NCBI GenBank assembly: GCA_003370465.1
Contig: QQTG01000017.1
Span: 1-62,172, forward strand
Reading direction: 5' to 3'
Source: Kangiella sp. HD9-110m-PIT-SAG07
GTDB lineage: Bacteria > Pseudomonadota > Gammaproteobacteria > Enterobacterales > Kangiellaceae
DNA length: 62,172 bases
This document shows, one piece after another, positions 17,520 through 26,207 of the stretch. The position numbers and the translations under genes were made by a program. How positions within the stretch are numbered: the first letter of the stretch is position 1; every line of letters starts with the position of its first letter. A model generated the notes under the pieces. It ran no database searches. It was given only the letters and a program-made list of their open reading frames with translations, and was not told the DNA's origin.

Positions 17520-17708
17520 TTACAGACTTTTCTTAAACTCGTCTGTCATCAACTCAAAGTCTTCTTTACCGACACCGCAGTCTGGACAATACCAGTCTTC
17601 AGGAACATCTTCCCAGCGAGTACCCGGAGCAATACCGTCTTCTTCCCAGCCCAGCTCTTCGTCATAAATAAAGTCACAGACTAAACAACGATACTTTCTA
17701 TATTCCAC
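17520..17708 (-). CDS. rubA: Rubredoxin
   Basis: A 62-residue single-iron electron carrier. The two CxxC iron-binding motifs are CLVC and CPDC, spaced as in classical rubredoxins, with the conserved [15 protein letters not shown] segment. Typical partners are alkane hydroxylases or rubredoxin reductases, but neither is adjacent, so the partner is unknown. It is divergent from pyrB. Confidence 0.96.
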   Translation of the reverse strand: MEYRKYRCLVCDFIYDEELGWEEDGIAPGTRWEDVPEDWYCPDCGVGKEDFELMTDEFKKSL

Positions 17709-17867
17709 AAATAACCTCTAAACTTGGTGCTTTTTTAAGTTTCGCGCCCATTTTAAGCATTTCTGGCGGAATTTCCACATTCAGCCCCGTAATTTTAGCT
17801 ACATCTGGTGCAGTTCGTGTTAGAATTGCGTCCCAAGTAGCTTAACACTAAGAATTTGGGTAACTGG

Positions 17868-18881
17868 ATGATATTTCAAGGGCAACACATACTTTCGATT
17901 GATCAGCTGGACAGAAAAGCGGTCGAACGGATTATTCAAGTTGCCGATGACATGACCCCCTACGCCACTCGCGCAAAAGTGTGTAATGTCTTAGATGGCG
18001 CTATCTTAGCCAACCTTTTCTTCGAACCAAGCACCCGAACTCGTATCAGTTTCGGTACCGCTTTCAACCTGCTTGGGGGGCATGTACGCGAAACCGTAGG
18101 CATGACCACTTCTTCATTATCCAAAGGCGAATCGCTCTACGACACCGCTCGCGTTACCGCTAACTATGCCGATGCTATTGCCATGCGCCATCCCGAAGTA
18201 GGTTCAGTCGCTGAATTTGCGCGCGGTAGTAACGTCCCCGTTATTAATGGCGGTGACGGTCCTAACGAACATCCGACGCAAGCCTTACTCGATTTATATA
18301 CCATATATAACGAGCTGGAAACATTAGGCAAAGATAAAGGCACCATTAAGATCGCGATGATAGGTGACCTTAAAAATGGTCGCACAGTTCACTCGCTAAC
18401 TCGATTGCTGTGTCTATTTCCTAATATTCACTTTACCTTTATCTCGCCACAAGCTTTGGCCATGCCCGATAAAATTCTTAATGCTTGCGATGATGCGGGT
18501 CTAAACTTCAGTATTTCTGAGGACTTCCATTACGGACTTAAGAATCAAGATGTGATCTACCTAACGCGAGTTCAGGAAGAGCGCTTCACCACCCAAGAAG
18601 AAGCCAACTTATATCGTGGAAAATACTGCTTAAACCAAACTTTGTATCAGCAACACTGCGATAAGAATACGATTATCATGCATCCGCTACCGCGCGACTC
18701 GCGCCCTGAAGCCAACGAGCTTAGCGATGATATGAATAACAACCCTAATTTAGCTATCTTCCGCCAGACTCATTACGGTGTAAAAATACGCATGGCGTTA
18801 TTTGCTTTAGTGCTCGGCGTGGAAGATAAGCTCTCTCAATTCGAAAAGCCGATGAACTGGTACTCGCCACGTCATTCATAG
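17868..18881 (+). CDS. pyrB: Aspartate carbamoyltransferase catalytic subunit
   Basis: A 337-residue enzyme that commits carbamoyl phosphate and aspartate to pyrimidine synthesis. Carbamoyl-phosphate-binding STRTRISF, the 80s loop SSLSKGESLYDT, NEHPTQALLDLYT and the 240s loop HPLPRDSRPEAN are all intact. The ATG at 17868 is preferred; the frame can also open at a TTG four codons upstream. No pyrI or pyrC is adjacent. The length is about 30 residues above the E. coli catalytic chain, with extra residues in the C-terminal part. Confidence 0.95.
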   Translation: MIFQGQHILSIDQLDRKAVERIIQVADDMTPYATRAKVCNVLDGAILANLFFEPSTRTRISFGTAFNLLGGHVRETVGMTTSSLSKGESLYDTARVTANYADAIAMRHPEVGSVAEFARGSNVPVINGGDGPNEHPTQALLDLYTIYNELETLGKDKGTIKIAMIGDLKNGRTVHSLTRLLCLFPNIHFTFISPQALAMPDKILNACDDAGLNFSISEDFHYGLKNQDVIYLTRVQEERFTTQEEANLYRGKYCLNQTLYQQHCDKNTIIMHPLPRDSRPEANELSDDMNNNPNLAIFRQTHYGVKIRMALFALVLGVEDKLSQFEKPMNWYSPRHS

Positions 18882-18958
18882 TTAAAGAGAGTGATTGATA
18901 AAGAGTCTTAACCACAGTAATCAGCTAGACATCCAAAAACTTTATAAGCGTGAAGATT

Positions 18959-20236
18959 ATGACGACTTCTGAACAACTTTATACTCGTGCGCAGCAACAC
19001 ATTCCAGGTGGCGTAAATTCTCCAGTTCGAGCTTTTAATGGCGTTGGCGGCACTCCTGTTTTCGTTAAATCTGCCGATGGTGCCTACTTCACCTCTCCTA
19101 GCGACAAGCAATACCTCGATTATGTTGCTTCATGGGGACCAATGATTTTAGGTCACAACCATCCAGCGGTTTTAGACGCGGTTATTGATGCTGCTAAGCG
19201 TGGTTTAAGTTATGGCGCGCCGACAGAGATCGAAACCGAAATGGCAGAGAAGATTTGTGAGCTTATCCCGTCAATAGACATGGTTCGCATGGTCAACTCG
19301 GGCACCGAAGCGACCATGAGTGCTATTCGTTTAGCGCGCGGTTATACCGGTAAAGATAAAATTATCAAATTCGAAGGCTGTTACCATGGTCATGCGGATT
19401 GCTTGTTAGTCAAAGCCGGCTCAGGTGCCTTAACTTTAGGCGAGCCCACTTCGCCGGGCGTTCCTGCGGATTTTGCCAAGCATACGCTAACTGCTGACTT
19501 TAACGACTTAGATAGTGTCGAAGCGTTATTGAAAGCGAATAAAGACGAAGTGGCTTGTATTATTGTCGAGCCAGTCGCAGGTAACATGAACTGCATTCCT
19601 CCAGTTGAAGGATTTTTGCAAGGACTTCGAGATCTATGCGACCAGTACGGCGCCGTATTAATTTTCGATGAAGTGATGTCTGGCTTCCGCATGGGCATTG
19701 ATGGCGCACAAGGTTATTACAACGTCCAACCTGATCTAACCACATTGGGTAAAATTATAGGCGGCGGCATGCCAGTCGGAGCCTTTGGTGGTAAGAAAGA
19801 CATCATGGATTATATGGCTCCAGTAGGCCCTGTGTATCAAGCAGGAACTCTTTCCGGTAATCCAGTAGCCATGGCAGCAGGGCTTGCTACCCTAAACGAA
19901 CTATCAAAACCAGGTTTTTATAAACCTCTGTTTGCCTACACTGAAGCTTTAGTTAAGGGCATGCGAGAGATCGCAGGGCAGAAAGGCATTCCGTTCACGA
20001 CCAACCATGTCGGTTCAATGTTCGGCTTTTTCTTTAGCAGTGCTGAAACCGTGACCAGCTTCAAGCAAGTCACTCAAGGCGATATGGAACGCTTTAAAAG
20101 CTTCTATCACGCTATGCTGGATGAAGGTGTTTACCTATCACCGTCAGCATTTGAGACGGGCTTTGTTTCCGCTGCTCATGGTGACAAAGAGCTAAAGAAA
20201 ACACTAGAAGCCTTTGAACGTGCTCTAAGCAGGTAA
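18959..20236 (+). CDS. hemL: Glutamate-1-semialdehyde 2,1-aminomutase
   Basis: A 425-residue PLP enzyme that makes 5-aminolevulinate in the C5 haem pathway. It has the N-terminal [13 protein letters not shown] signature, [21 protein letters not shown] and the PLP lysine region [17 protein letters not shown]. The start is taken as the ATG at 18959; a GTG nine bases upstream is also in frame. It lies 77 nt after pyrB and may be read from the same transcript. Confidence 0.97.
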   Translation: MTTSEQLYTRAQQHIPGGVNSPVRAFNGVGGTPVFVKSADGAYFTSPSDKQYLDYVASWGPMILGHNHPAVLDAVIDAAKRGLSYGAPTEIETEMAEKICELIPSIDMVRMVNSGTEATMSAIRLARGYTGKDKIIKFEGCYHGHADCLLVKAGSGALTLGEPTSPGVPADFAKHTLTADFNDLDSVEALLKANKDEVACIIVEPVAGNMNCIPPVEGFLQGLRDLCDQYGAVLIFDEVMSGFRMGIDGAQGYYNVQPDLTTLGKIIGGGMPVGAFGGKKDIMDYMAPVGPVYQAGTLSGNPVAMAAGLATLNELSKPGFYKPLFAYTEALVKGMREIAGQKGIPFTTNHVGSMFGFFFSSAETVTSFKQVTQGDMERFKSFYHAMLDEGVYLSPSAFETGFVSAAHGDKELKKTLEAFERALSR

Positions 20237-20317
20237 TTTTGCAGATTTTTTGATATATTGGGTCTACGGCGCTGTACAATCCTTAACCTTTAACCGATAA
20301 GGAAATAGCTAAGCGTA

Positions 20318-22012
20318 ATGAGCCTAGGCCCATTTTTAAAATCTAAGCGGTCAATCCTATTCTGGATAGCGATAATAAGCGTTGTCCTTGCTGCATTCCT
20401 TTATCAAGAATATCGTCAGCTCGAAAAAAATTATAATATCCTTCCGATCGAAGGCGAAACTCCTGTTTATGCTAAAGACACTATCGATTGGCTCCTCAAG
20501 AGACAGCATCCTGAAGGTTACTTTGTTAACAACCCTGATTTATTTGACGAACCTTCGACACTAAACCGGGAAAGTGTGCGACTCACTCGTTACGCCGTTG
20601 CCGCGCTCGAAAAACTAGGCGCTCTGGAACAAATCAATAAAGACTCCCTCATCAATTTTTTGCTAAAGAACTTCAAGGCTCCGAGTAATGCTATCGGTAA
20701 CCTCAAAGGTTTTTCGGCGCTACCCAACAGTTCCGTCAATATTCGCTCAACACTTGATACTGTTATCATCCTGGATAAACTGGATGCGCTAGGCACCATA
20801 GATACAGAGGCGGTAGCCCAACTCATTCTGGCTTATCAAAATAACGATGGCGGTTTTTGGGATCCGGGATACCCTGAATTCGGTCAGCAATCTACGGTAA
20901 AAGCGACCTCCTTTGCTGTTCGTGCGCTTATGCACATGGGTAAGTTAAATTCGACCGTCGTCAGTGCTGAAGAGCAGGCATTAATTAACCAGTTCATCAG
21001 CCGCAGCTGGTCAAAAGACACCAATACTTTTAGCCCCTTCCCGGGCCACCCTGCGATCAGCAGTTACGACGCATACCGCGCTTGGATCAGTATCTATTAC
21101 TTACCCATTAACCAGGAAAACCCTGAAGTTATGGAGGACATGCTTCATGTTGATGGGTTAATAACCACTTTGAATACCACCTTTAGAACAACCGACAACA
21201 TTTATAGCGAAGAAGGTAATTCTGAGAAAAACTCATTAAAAGCTTCTCACTTAATCATTTGGATGCTACAAGCATTAGATCGCATCGGCGCAGTATCAGT
21301 CCCTGATATCGTTCAATTCATTAAAGGCTATCGCGACCCCAAGGGCGCTTTCACCAGCGATATTTACTCTGTTTATTCCGCAGTTGATATTTTGAGCTTA
21401 ATGTCCTCTTCTCGAATGACTAGCCAGTTAAAACTCTACAAACTACTGACTTACTCGGCGATTATCGCCGCAGCGCTACTACTATTAACCGTCACTATTA
21501 TGCATCGTAAAGTTGAATCGCGCAGACATTCTGCCTTAGTGCGACGAGCACAAACGGATCGGCTGACTGGATTACATAACCGTGAATTCCTAGAGCAACG
21601 CTACCAAAGGTATCAACAAGATTATTCACACATGGCCTTTATCCTGCTAGATGTGGATCACTTCAAATCCATTAACGATAATCATGGTCATCTGGCTGGC
21701 GATGAAGTTTTAATCGAACTTTCCACGCTACTGAGCAACAACATCCGCAAAACCGATACGTTAGCGCGATGGGGCGGAGAAGAATTTGCTATTCTGTGTC
21801 CCGCCACAGAACCTAAGAATGCAAAGCTCTTATCCGAAAAGCTCAGAACTCTTATTGAATCCACTAAATTTAATCATATTGAAGCATTAACGTGCAGTTT
21901 TGGAGTCTCTTCTGCCTCAAAATTCGAGTCACTCAAAGAGCTGTACATTCGAACGGACAGGGCTCTTTATCAATCAAAACGTGACGGACGTAATACCATT
22001 ACCTACCTTTAA
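20318..22012 (+). CDS. Diguanylate cyclase with an extracytoplasmic alpha/alpha-toroid domain
   Basis: A 564-residue protein with an unusual layout. One membrane helix (about residues 12–29) is followed by a region of about 320 residues with the repeating helical pattern of terpenoid cyclase/prenyltransferase-type toroids: WLLKRQHPEGYF (58–69), LILAYQNNDGGFWDPG (169–184), IKGYRDPKGAF (335–345), each followed by a helix such as KATSFAVRALMHMG. A second membrane helix (about 375–396) leads to a cytoplasmic GGDEF domain with active site GGEEF at 486–490 and an inhibitory site RKTD at 477–480. The toroid should therefore lie in the periplasm and act as a sensor. The Asp-rich catalytic motifs of squalene–hopene cyclases are not evident, so binding, not cyclisation, is likely. 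Confidence 0.85.
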   Translation: MSLGPFLKSKRSILFWIAIISVVLAAFLYQEYRQLEKNYNILPIEGETPVYAKDTIDWLLKRQHPEGYFVNNPDLFDEPSTLNRESVRLTRYAVAALEKLGALEQINKDSLINFLLKNFKAPSNAIGNLKGFSALPNSSVNIRSTLDTVIILDKLDALGTIDTEAVAQLILAYQNNDGGFWDPGYPEFGQQSTVKATSFAVRALMHMGKLNSTVVSAEEQALINQFISRSWSKDTNTFSPFPGHPAISSYDAYRAWISIYYLPINQENPEVMEDMLHVDGLITTLNTTFRTTDNIYSEEGNSEKNSLKASHLIIWMLQALDRIGAVSVPDIVQFIKGYRDPKGAFTSDIYSVYSAVDILSLMSSSRMTSQLKLYKLLTYSAIIAAALLLLTVTIMHRKVESRRHSALVRRAQTDRLTGLHNREFLEQRYQRYQQDYSHMAFILLDVDHFKSINDNHGHLAGDEVLIELSTLLSNNIRKTDTLARWGGEEFAILCPATEPKNAKLLSEKLRTLIESTKFNHIEALTCSFGVSSASKFESLKELYIRTDRALYQSKRDGRNTITYL

Positions 22013-22084
22013 GGACTTTTAGCCCATTTCAGTCCCTGCTTAAATATGCTTAAATATTCTTTTTAAGCCACTAAAGATACCACT

Positions 22085-22876
22085 ATGAACTTAACCCTTA
22101 TTGGAAAAACAGCATTAGTCTGCGGTTCAAGCCAAGGCATGGGCAAAGCAATCGCCAAACAACTATCAGAGCAAGGCGCGAGCATCGTGCTATTGGCAAG
22201 GAATAAAGAAAAGCTGGAGGAAGTGCAAAAGGAACTCGACCACTCACAAGGGCAGGATCACCAAGTTCTTGTCGCAGACTTTACGAATCCAGATGACGTA
22301 AAGCAAGTTGTTTATGATTACCTACAACAACCTGAAGCAGCCATTCATATCTTGGTCAATAATACAGGTGGCCCAGCGCCGGGGCCGGCTAACGCCGCGC
22401 AAACAGGTGACTTCTTAGCAGCATTTAATCAGCATCTCGTTTGCAACCATGAGCTCATGAAGCTTGCTTTACCTAGTATGAAAAAAGATAACTTCGGTCG
22501 TATCATCAATGTTATCTCAACATCGGTAAAACAACCTCTAGATGGCTTAGGTGTTTCGAATACCGTGCGTGGCGCTGTTGCTAACTGGGCAAAAACACTG
22601 GCCAACGAACTGGGCCAGTTTAATATTACCGTTAACAACGTACTGCCAGGAGCGACCAATACTGTTCGCCTTGAAGCCATTATTCAGAATAAAGCAAACA
22701 AAAAAGGCTTATCTGTCGAAGAAATGGAGCAAGAAGAAAAGTCGATTATCCCAATGAGACGATTCGGTACTGCTCAAGAATTTGCTAATGCCGTTGGCTT
22801 TCTAGCGTCTCCTGCAGCGGGTTACATCACAGGTATCAACCTTCCTGTCGATGGCGGCCGTACTAGCTGTTTATAG
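22085..22876 (+). CDS. SDR-family protein with altered catalytic residues
   Basis: A 263-residue Rossmann-fold protein of the short-chain dehydrogenase/reductase family. The glycine-rich nucleotide motif is CGSSQGMG (13–20) and NNTGG (92–96) follows the fourth strand. The usual YxxxK is replaced: aligning DGLGVSNTVRGAV with the family places Ser158 where Tyr is expected and Arg162 where Lys is expected. This matches the beta-ketoacyl-ACP-reductase-like subgroup that lacks a perfect tetrad. Its end overlaps the open frame of the aldehyde dehydrogenase, whose start is 16 nt beyond the stop, so a role beside kynurenine catabolism is possible but unproven. Confidence 0.85.
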   Translation: MNLTLIGKTALVCGSSQGMGKAIAKQLSEQGASIVLLARNKEKLEEVQKELDHSQGQDHQVLVADFTNPDDVKQVVYDYLQQPEAAIHILVNNTGGPAPGPANAAQTGDFLAAFNQHLVCNHELMKLALPSMKKDNFGRIINVISTSVKQPLDGLGVSNTVRGAVANWAKTLANELGQFNITVNNVLPGATNTVRLEAIIQNKANKKGLSVEEMEQEEKSIIPMRRFGTAQEFANAVGFLASPAAGYITGINLPVDGGRTSCL

Positions 22877-22892
22877 CAACGAGGAAGCGTTG

Positions 22893-24335
22893 ATGCAAAT
22901 GCTGAGAAACTATATTGGCGGCGAATTAGTCGAGCCGCTCAATGGGCAATTTATTGATAACGTTGAGCCTGCCACTGGACAGGTTTATAGCCAGATCCCC
23001 GAATCGACCGAAGAGGATCTTGAGCGAGCGGTTCAAGCAGCCGAGTTAGCACAACCTGAATGGGCGGCTTTATCGCTTGAAAACCGTGCAGCTATTTTGA
23101 ATAAGGTAGCCAACACCATCGACTACCACTCGAACGAGTTAGCCAAGGCAGAAGCTATCGATAATGGTAAGCCTTTGACTCTTGCTAAAAACGTCGACAT
23201 TTATCGTTCAGCGGCCAATATCCGCTTCTTCGCACAGGCCATTACCCAGTTTTCTAGCGAAAGCCATGCTATGGGTAACGATGCCATCAACTATACTTTA
23301 CGTGATCCAATCGGAGTCGTTGGTTGCATCTCTCCGTGGAACTTACCGCTGTACTTATTTACTTGGAAAATTGCTCCAGCCCTAGCCGCTGGTAACACAG
23401 TAATCGCTAAACCGTCAGAAATTACTCCGATGACGGCTTTTCTTTTCTCCAAAATTTGTATAGAAGCGGGCTTACCTGCAGGTGTTTTAAATATCTTGCA
23501 CGGCACAGGACCATCGATTGGTAATCCACTAACAACGCATCCGAAAATCAAAGCCATTAGCTTTACCGGAGGCACCTCAACGGGCGCCCACATCAGCCAA
23601 GTAACCGCTGGCATGTTCAAAAAATTATCACTTGAGCTCGGTGGGAAAAACCCAACGTTAGTTTTTGCTGACTGTGACTTCGAAGATACGATCGATAACG
23701 TGGTTCGTGCAGCCTTTTCTAATCAAGGTCAGATTTGTTTATGTGGCTCACGCATTTATATCGAGCGCCCTATTTATGAAACGTTTAAACAAGCCTTTGT
23801 CAAAAAGGTGGCTGAACTAAAACTGGGCGATCCACTGCAAGCCACAACACAATTCGGTGCTCTAGTGTCTAAGCCTCACATGGACAAAGTATTATCTTAT
23901 ATCGAACTTGCTAAAAAAGAAGGCGGCCATGTTCTGACTGGCGGTAAACAGACTAGTGTCGAAGGACGCTGTCAAAATGGTTTCTTTGTGGAACCGACCG
24001 TCATCGAAGGCTTAGACAATGACTGTCGCACCAACCAAGAAGAAATATTTGGCCCCGTTTGTACCATTATGCCGTTTGATAACGACGACGAAGCGATTGA
24101 GTTAGCCAACGGCACACAATATGGCCTAGCCTCCAGCGTCTGGACCAATGATCTGAAACGCGGCCACCGCGTCGCGAAAGAGATTGAAGCAGGTATCGTT
24201 TGGATTAACTGCTGGTTGCTGCGAGACTTACGAACACCTTTTGGTGGCGTAAAAAGTTCCGGTGTCGGCCGCGAAGGTGGCTTGGAGGCTCTGCGCTTTT
24301 TCACCGAACCGAAAAATGTTTGTATTAAGTACTAA
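22893..24335 (+). CDS. nbaE: 2-aminomuconic 6-semialdehyde dehydrogenase
   Basis: A 480-residue NAD-dependent aldehyde dehydrogenase. The catalytic cysteine lies in FSNQGQICLCGSRIY and the general-base Glu in LELGGKNP; SFTGGTSTG is the cofactor loop. The opening MQMLRNYIGGELVEP and ending FTEPKNVCIKY are typical of hydroxymuconic/aminomuconic semialdehyde dehydrogenases. With the ACMS decarboxylase and aminomuconate deaminase genes just downstream, I assign it the oxidation of 2-aminomuconate 6-semialdehyde to 2-aminomuconate. GAGGAA seven bases upstream fixes the ATG at 22893; the longer frame from 22851 runs inside the SDR gene. Confidence 0.88.
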   Translation: MQMLRNYIGGELVEPLNGQFIDNVEPATGQVYSQIPESTEEDLERAVQAAELAQPEWAALSLENRAAILNKVANTIDYHSNELAKAEAIDNGKPLTLAKNVDIYRSAANIRFFAQAITQFSSESHAMGNDAINYTLRDPIGVVGCISPWNLPLYLFTWKIAPALAAGNTVIAKPSEITPMTAFLFSKICIEAGLPAGVLNILHGTGPSIGNPLTTHPKIKAISFTGGTSTGAHISQVTAGMFKKLSLELGGKNPTLVFADCDFEDTIDNVVRAAFSNQGQICLCGSRIYIERPIYETFKQAFVKKVAELKLGDPLQATTQFGALVSKPHMDKVLSYIELAKKEGGHVLTGGKQTSVEGRCQNGFFVEPTVIEGLDNDCRTNQEEIFGPVCTIMPFDNDDEAIELANGTQYGLASSVWTNDLKRGHRVAKEIEAGIVWINCWLLRDLRTPFGGVKSSGVGREGGLEALRFFTEPKNVCIKY

Positions 24336-24378
24336 ACTCGCTACTATTAGCCCAATTTAAATTCATAGGAAAAATACC

Positions 24379-24864
24379 ATGCCATCATTTGATATTGTTT
24401 CTGAAGTCGATAAGCATGAAATCACTAACACCGTTGATAACGCTAACCGTGAACTCACGACACGTTTTGACTTCCGTGGCGTTGACGCTAGCTTTGAACA
24501 GAGTGGCGACAGCGTGAAAGTTACTGCCGAAGCAGATTTCCAAGTTGACCAAATGGTCGATATATTCTACCGCAGTTGTACCAAGCGTAATATCGACATT
24601 AATGCGCTGGACGTCGCTGAAGACGCAACTCACTCGGGTAAAACATTCTATAAAAACATTACCTTTAAACAGGGTATTGATAAAGAAACTGCAAAGAAGC
24701 TGACTAAGTTAATTAAAGAGTCAAAGCTTAAAGTCCAAGCATCGATTCAAGGCGAACAAGTTAGAGTCACCGGCAAAAAGCGAGACGATCTACAAGCAGC
24801 CATGAATGTCGTCCGCCAAGCTGAATTAGATCAACCGTTTCAGTTTAATAACTTTAGAGACTAA
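24379..24864 (+). CDS. yajQ: YajQ-family nucleotide-binding protein
   Basis: A 161-residue protein of the YajQ family: two ferredoxin-like domains beginning [11 protein letters not shown] and ending [17 protein letters not shown], both hallmarks. Members in Xanthomonas and Pseudomonas have been reported to bind cyclic di-GMP and control virulence genes; other members bind RNA or nucleotides. AGGAA precedes the ATG. It sits 43 nt after the semialdehyde dehydrogenase and so splits the kynurenine genes into two blocks. Two diguanylate cyclases are encoded in the same window, but no direct link is shown. Confidence 0.95.
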   Translation: MPSFDIVSEVDKHEITNTVDNANRELTTRFDFRGVDASFEQSGDSVKVTAEADFQVDQMVDIFYRSCTKRNIDINALDVAEDATHSGKTFYKNITFKQGIDKETAKKLTKLIKESKLKVQASIQGEQVRVTGKKRDDLQAAMNVVRQAELDQPFQFNNFRD

Positions 24865-24871
24865 ATCCGAA

Positions 24872-24904
24872 CCACTATTCCGCGGTTTAGCCGTAGAATA
24901 GTGG
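24872..24904. terminator. Hairpin after yajQ
   Basis: Outer arms CCACTATTC (24872–24880) and GAATAGTGG (24896–24904) enclose an inner CGG/CCG stem with a TTTAG loop. It is the probable end of the yajQ transcript, although a T run is missing. Confidence 0.6.
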
Positions 24905-24914
24905 TGGTCCAAAT

Positions 24915-25108
24915 CTAAAACCCCGCTTGCTTAAAGCCGTCTAATTCGATATAAATACCCGCATGCAATATTTTCCACACCAAAAAACATCCGGATTTAT
25001 CTTCGCTCATCAGGGCGGATGTAAGTGGATCTTGGATAAATAACGACTCCCCTTCTTCTTTTAGGCGTTTGCACACGCCTGAAATACCTAGTATTTTTTA
25101 ATACTCAT
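24915..25108 (-). pseudogene. Possible small gene broken by a one-base change
   Basis: The minus strand reads a coherent, unbroken frame from 25097 down to a TAG at 24915, with protein-like composition (KRLKEEGESLFIQDPLTSAL and GCFLVWKILHAGIYIELDGF). It has no ATG upstream in frame because a stop lies at 25098–25100. An ATG at 25108 begins MSIKK in another frame and joins this frame if the six-A run (plus-strand T at 25094–25099) had one more A, giving a 64-residue product. It could be a pseudogene, a slippage-controlled gene, a sequencing error, or chance. A GTG at 25076 is the only simple alternative start. I do not recognise the protein. Confidence 0.3.
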
Positions 25109-25155
25109 ATTTTTTTATATCGCTTATAACGTTTAGTCTGTGTCATTAGTCAATG

Positions 25156-25218
25156 GCGTTTACTGATAACAATGAACCATAATTCTCAGTGGCTAAACGC
25201 TTTAAAATCAAACGTTTG
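25156..25218 (+). promoter_or_regulatory. Hairpin and palindrome in the leader of the 3-hydroxyanthranilate operon
   Basis: GCGTTTA (25156–25162) pairs with TAAACGC (25194–25200), extended inside by CTGA/TCAG. A perfect ten-base palindrome CAAACGTTTG (25209–25218) abuts the GAGGAA ribosome binding site. A third related TAACGTTTA lies at 25127–25135. Repeated AAACG half-sites so close to the start suggest an operator or an RNA control element. Confidence 0.4.
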
Positions 25219-25226
25219 AGGAATTT

Positions 25227-25649
25227 ATGTCAGACAGAATCGTTTCCAGTAAAGCTCCTGAGCCTGTTGGTTTGTACCCGCACGCCCGTCGAGTCGGTAA
25301 TTTATTATTTTTATCAGGCGTCGGCCCTCGCCAAAAAGGCAGTAAAGATATCCCCGGCGTAACTTTGGATAAGGACGGCAACATTACCGATTATTGTATC
25401 GAAACTCAGTGCCGCAGCGTTTTCGATAATATTCGATGGATTCTGGAGGAGTCAGGCTCTAGCTGGGAGCAGTTAGTCGATGTACAAGTCTTCTTAACCA
25501 ATATGAAAGATGATTTTACAACCTATAACAAGATTTATGCAGAGTATTTTGCAGACAATCAACCCTGCCGAACCACCATTGAAATCAGCTCTTTACCGAC
25601 TCCCATCGCTATAGAGCTAAAGTGCATCGCAACCATTAATGAAGAATAA
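25227..25649 (+). CDS. nbaF: 2-aminomuconate deaminase (RidA/YjgF fold)
   Basis: A 140-residue protein of the RidA superfamily, longer than ordinary RidA (about 128). It hydrolyses 2-aminomuconate to 4-oxalocrotonate and ammonia in the aminophenol/3-hydroxyanthranilate routes. Seen here: GLYPHARRVGNLLFLSGVGPR, an internal insertion with DKDGNITDYCIETQCRSVF, and the RidA-type ending with CRTTIEISSLPTPIAIELKC. The neighbouring genes decide for the deaminase over a general enamine deaminase. The ribosome binding site is GAGGAA at 25218–25223. It opens an operon of seven closely packed genes. Confidence 0.9.
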   Translation: MSDRIVSSKAPEPVGLYPHARRVGNLLFLSGVGPRQKGSKDIPGVTLDKDGNITDYCIETQCRSVFDNIRWILEESGSSWEQLVDVQVFLTNMKDDFTTYNKIYAEYFADNQPCRTTIEISSLPTPIAIELKCIATINEE

Positions 25650-25661
25650 AGGAGTTACACC

Positions 25662-26204
25662 ATGAGTGAACGAGTGAGTAAACCAGTAGCCCCTTTTAAT
25701 TTTCAGAAGTGGATCGATGAGAATCGTCATTTATTGCAGCCTCCTGTTTGCAATAAACAGGTATTCGAGCAGGATGATTTTATTGTGATGGTGGTTGGCG
25801 GTCCTAATGGTCGTCGTGATTTTCACTACGATGAAGGGCCAGAGTTTTTCTATCAGCTCGAAGGCGAGATGGAGCTACGCACGATTCAGGACGGCAAAAG
25901 AGTTGATTATCCAATTAAAGCTGGGGAAATATTCTTACTTCCTCCGAAGGTGCCACACTCGCCTGTTCGCTTTGAAAATTCGATTGGTTTAGTTGTTGAA
26001 CGTAAACGTTTAGATCACGAGAAAGACGGTCTTATGTGGTTTTGCGAAAACTGTGATCACAAACTTTATGAAGAGTACTTTCAACTGACCAATGTTGAGA
26101 AAGATTTCTTACCAGTGTTTGATCGCTTTTTAGCAAGCGAGGAGAATCGCACCTGTGAAAAGTGCGGCACGGTAATGCCTAAAGAAAACAAATTGGATCT
26201 GTAA
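25662..26204 (+). CDS. nbaC: 3-hydroxyanthranilate 3,4-dioxygenase
   Basis: A 180-residue cupin dioxygenase that opens 3-hydroxyanthranilate to 2-amino-3-carboxymuconate semialdehyde (ACMS). Iron ligands are in [16 protein letters not shown] and [11 protein letters not shown]. The C-terminus carries the rubredoxin-like pair CENC and CEKC, a feature of bacterial 3HAO. AAGGAG lies upstream of the ATG, 12 nt after the deaminase gene. It supplies the substrate of the decarboxylase encoded three bases downstream. Confidence 0.96.
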   Translation: MSERVSKPVAPFNFQKWIDENRHLLQPPVCNKQVFEQDDFIVMVVGGPNGRRDFHYDEGPEFFYQLEGEMELRTIQDGKRVDYPIKAGEIFLLPPKVPHSPVRFENSIGLVVERKRLDHEKDGLMWFCENCDHKLYEEYFQLTNVEKDFLPVFDRFLASEENRTCEKCGTVMPKENKLDL

Positions 26205-26207
26205 CTT

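Larger units (their letters stand above)
24865..25226. other. 362-nt intergenic region between yajQ and the 3-hydroxyanthranilate operon
   Basis: This region holds, in order, the yajQ hairpin, a minus-strand open frame of about 60 codons that lacks a usable start (24915–25097), a small hairpin AGGCGT/ACGCCT at 25063–25080, and the leader of the downstream operon with an imperfect hairpin at 25156–25200 and a palindrome at 25209–25218. Confidence 0.8.

Noticed and set aside
22851..22892. N-terminal extension of the semialdehyde dehydrogenase
   Set aside because: It lies inside the SDR gene, and a good ribosome binding site selects the ATG at 22893.
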